Shown here in pieces: positions 6,362-7,387 of a stretch of DNA of 7,387 nt. The first letter of the stretch is position 1, and every line of letters begins with the position of its first letter. Both the position numbers and the translations under genes were made by a program. Source of the DNA: Flavobacteriia bacterium (lineage in GTDB: Bacteria; Bacteroidota; Bacteroidia; Flavobacteriales; Flavobacteriaceae); the NCBI GenBank assembly GCA_018500075.1, contig JAHBAN010000072.1, positions 1 to 7,387 on the forward strand, in the 5' to 3' direction. The notes under the pieces are model-generated. The model saw only the letters and a program-made list of their open reading frames with translations. It had not been told where the DNA came from and did no database searches.

Positions 6362-6903
6362 AGATCCTCATGCTCCTTGTTATTGTCGTGCTGGCGCTGA
6401 TCGCCTTTCGCCCCGGCTTGTCCTTCAAGAGCCAGAAGGTGGCAGATTATGCCGCCAATGGCCCTGCCTTTGACATCCGCGTGGCGCTCAGCGGCGCGCT
6501 TGTCTCCGAGGGCCTGATCTATGGCCCGACCGGCCGCGTGACCTCGCGCTTTTTGGCCGAGTTCACAGGCGTCTGGGACGGGGACAGCGGCACCCTCGCA
6601 GAAGAGTTTACCTATGACACCGGCAACAGCCAGTCGCGCAAATGGACACTCACGATGGGCGAGAACGGCCATTTCACCGCCACAGCCAGCGATGTGATCG
6701 GCGAGGCCAAGGGCCAGCAGATGGGCAATGCCGTGCGCATGACCTATAAGATCCGCCTGCCTGTCGAGGCGGGCAGCCATGTGCTCGACGTCACAGACTG
6801 GCTCTACCTCATGGAAAACGGCACGATCCTCAACCGCTCACAGATGCGCAAATTCGGCATCAAGGTCGCCGAGCTGATCGCCACAATGCGGCCCGTCAAA
6901 TGA
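6358..6903 (+). CDS. DUF3833 family membrane-anchored protein
   Basis: This 181-residue protein has a hydrophobic N-terminus (MKILMLLVIVVLALIAF, residues 1-17) acting as a signal anchor or signal peptide, followed by a soluble domain that probably faces the periplasm. The DUF3833 signature is clear near the C-terminus (DWLYLMENGTILNRSQMRKF, about 146-165, then GIKVAEL); a VWDGDSGTLAEEFTYD stretch lies at about 72-87. Many relatives are lipoproteins, but there is no cysteine in this N-terminus, so no lipobox. The start is secure: a perfect AGGAGGT at 6342-6348, 9 nt before the ATG, which forms a 4-nt ATGA overlap with the transporter stop. This is the strongest ribosome binding site in the operon. 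DUF3833 has no established function; its place in lipid-modification operons suggests an envelope or lipid-related role. Confidence 0.86.
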   Translation: MKILMLLVIVVLALIAFRPGLSFKSQKVADYAANGPAFDIRVALSGALVSEGLIYGPTGRVTSRFLAEFTGVWDGDSGTLAEEFTYDTGNSQSRKWTLTMGENGHFTATASDVIGEAKGQQMGNAVRMTYKIRLPVEAGSHVLDVTDWLYLMENGTILNRSQMRKFGIKVAELIATMRPVK

Positions 6904-7387
6904 GCTTTGCAGGCAAGACATACTGGCTTGTCGGGGCCAGCGAGGGCCTCGGCGAAGCGCTGGCGCACGCGCTGGCGGCAGAGGGGGCGCGGCTTGTGCT
7001 GTCGGCCCGCTCCGAGCCAAAGCTTGCCGCCCTCGCCGCGAAGCTGCCACAGGCGCGCATTGCGCCGCTGGATGTGACCGATGAGGCGTCGGTGGCGGCT
7101 GCGGCGGCGCAGGCTGGCCCGTTTGATGGCGTGGTGTATCTCGCCGGCTATTACGACCCGATGAAAGCGCAGGGCTGGGAGAGTGCGGCGATTGCCCAGA
7201 TGTGCGCCGTCAATTTCACAGGTGCGCTCCATGTGCTCGGCCAGACCGTGCCGGCCTTTGTCGCCAAAGACGCGGGCCATATTGTCCTGATCGGCTCGCT
7301 CGCAGGCTATCGCGGCCTGCCGGGGTCGATCGGCTATGGCGCGTCAAAGGCGGCGCTCATGCACATGGGCGAAACGCTCTATGCCGA
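6900..7387 (+). CDS. Short-chain dehydrogenase/reductase (3' end outside window)
   Basis: About 162 residues are present before the window ends, roughly two thirds of a usual 230-260 residue SDR. Seen: the N-terminal NAD(P)-binding glycine pattern LVGASEGLGEAL (G12, G16, G18), SAR at 35-37, LDVTD (57-61), LAG at 81-83, catalytic N105, S133 (VLIGSLAG), and Y146/K150 in the YGASK motif. All catalytic residues of a classical SDR are present, so it should be an active NAD(P)H oxidoreductase, likely cytoplasmic. The S13-A-R-type cues for NADP preference are not decisive. The start is an ATGA overlap with the DUF3833 stop; no good Shine-Dalgarno is seen, so coupling is likely. The substrate is unknown; the operon suggests a lipid-derived aldehyde or ketone. 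No stop codon lies in frame within the window, so this is an edge truncation, not a broken gene. Confidence 0.9.
   Translation, partial: MSFAGKTYWLVGASEGLGEALAHALAAEGARLVLSARSEPKLAALAAKLPQARIAPLDVTDEASVAAAAAQAGPFDGVVYLAGYYDPMKAQGWESAAIAQMCAVNFTGALHVLGQTVPAFVAKDAGHIVLIGSLAGYRGLPGSIGYGASKAALMHMGETLYA

Overview
The window looks like part of a Rhodobacterales (Roseobacter/Rhodobacter-type alphaproteobacterium) chromosome. The evidence is high GC with strong GC bias at third codon positions, a textbook ECF11 RpoE–ChrR pair, and a gene set that I recall from the singlet-oxygen regulon of Rhodobacter sphaeroides. Species is not determinable from this sequence alone. The first 19 bases are not genomic: they are an exact Nextera/Tn5 mosaic-end adapter left at a contig edge.

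Layout: on the minus strand lies a two-gene unit, ECF sigma factor rpoE (stop at 667) followed by its zinc anti-sigma factor chrR (670 to 38), overlapping by 4 nt. On the plus strand a tightly packed operon starts at 1436: FAD-dependent amine-oxidase-type oxidoreductase, DUF1365 protein, cyclopropane-fatty-acid-synthase-type methyltransferase, exported chalcone-isomerase-like protein, GPH/MFS-type transporter, DUF3833 membrane-anchored protein, and a short-chain dehydrogenase cut off by the window end. Every junction overlaps or has a 1-nt gap, so this is one transcription unit with translational coupling. The only real intergenic space is the divergent region at about 1321-1435. It carries two back-to-back promoters of the same form, TGATCT-N18-TAAA, one facing each way, which matches the RpoE (ECF11) promoter type.

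How it fits together: in the known paradigm, ChrR holds RpoE until singlet oxygen (or related oxidants) breaks the complex. RpoE then reads its own promoter and the divergent operon. The first three operon products (flavoprotein, DUF1365, SAM methyltransferase) match the kind of enzymes reported for methylated and furan fatty acid synthesis on phospholipid acyl chains (UfaM/UfaD/UfaO in R. sphaeroides). The methyltransferase lacks two bicarbonate-site residues of classic cyclopropane synthases, consistent with forming a methyl branch rather than a ring. The last four genes have no established role in the pathway. An exported chalcone-isomerase-fold protein, a cation-coupled transporter, a membrane-anchored DUF3833 protein and an SDR make this a candidate for an extended membrane-lipid photo-oxidative defence system.

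There is no stretch over 300 bases without a gene, and no tRNA, rRNA, CRISPR array or insertion sequence was seen.
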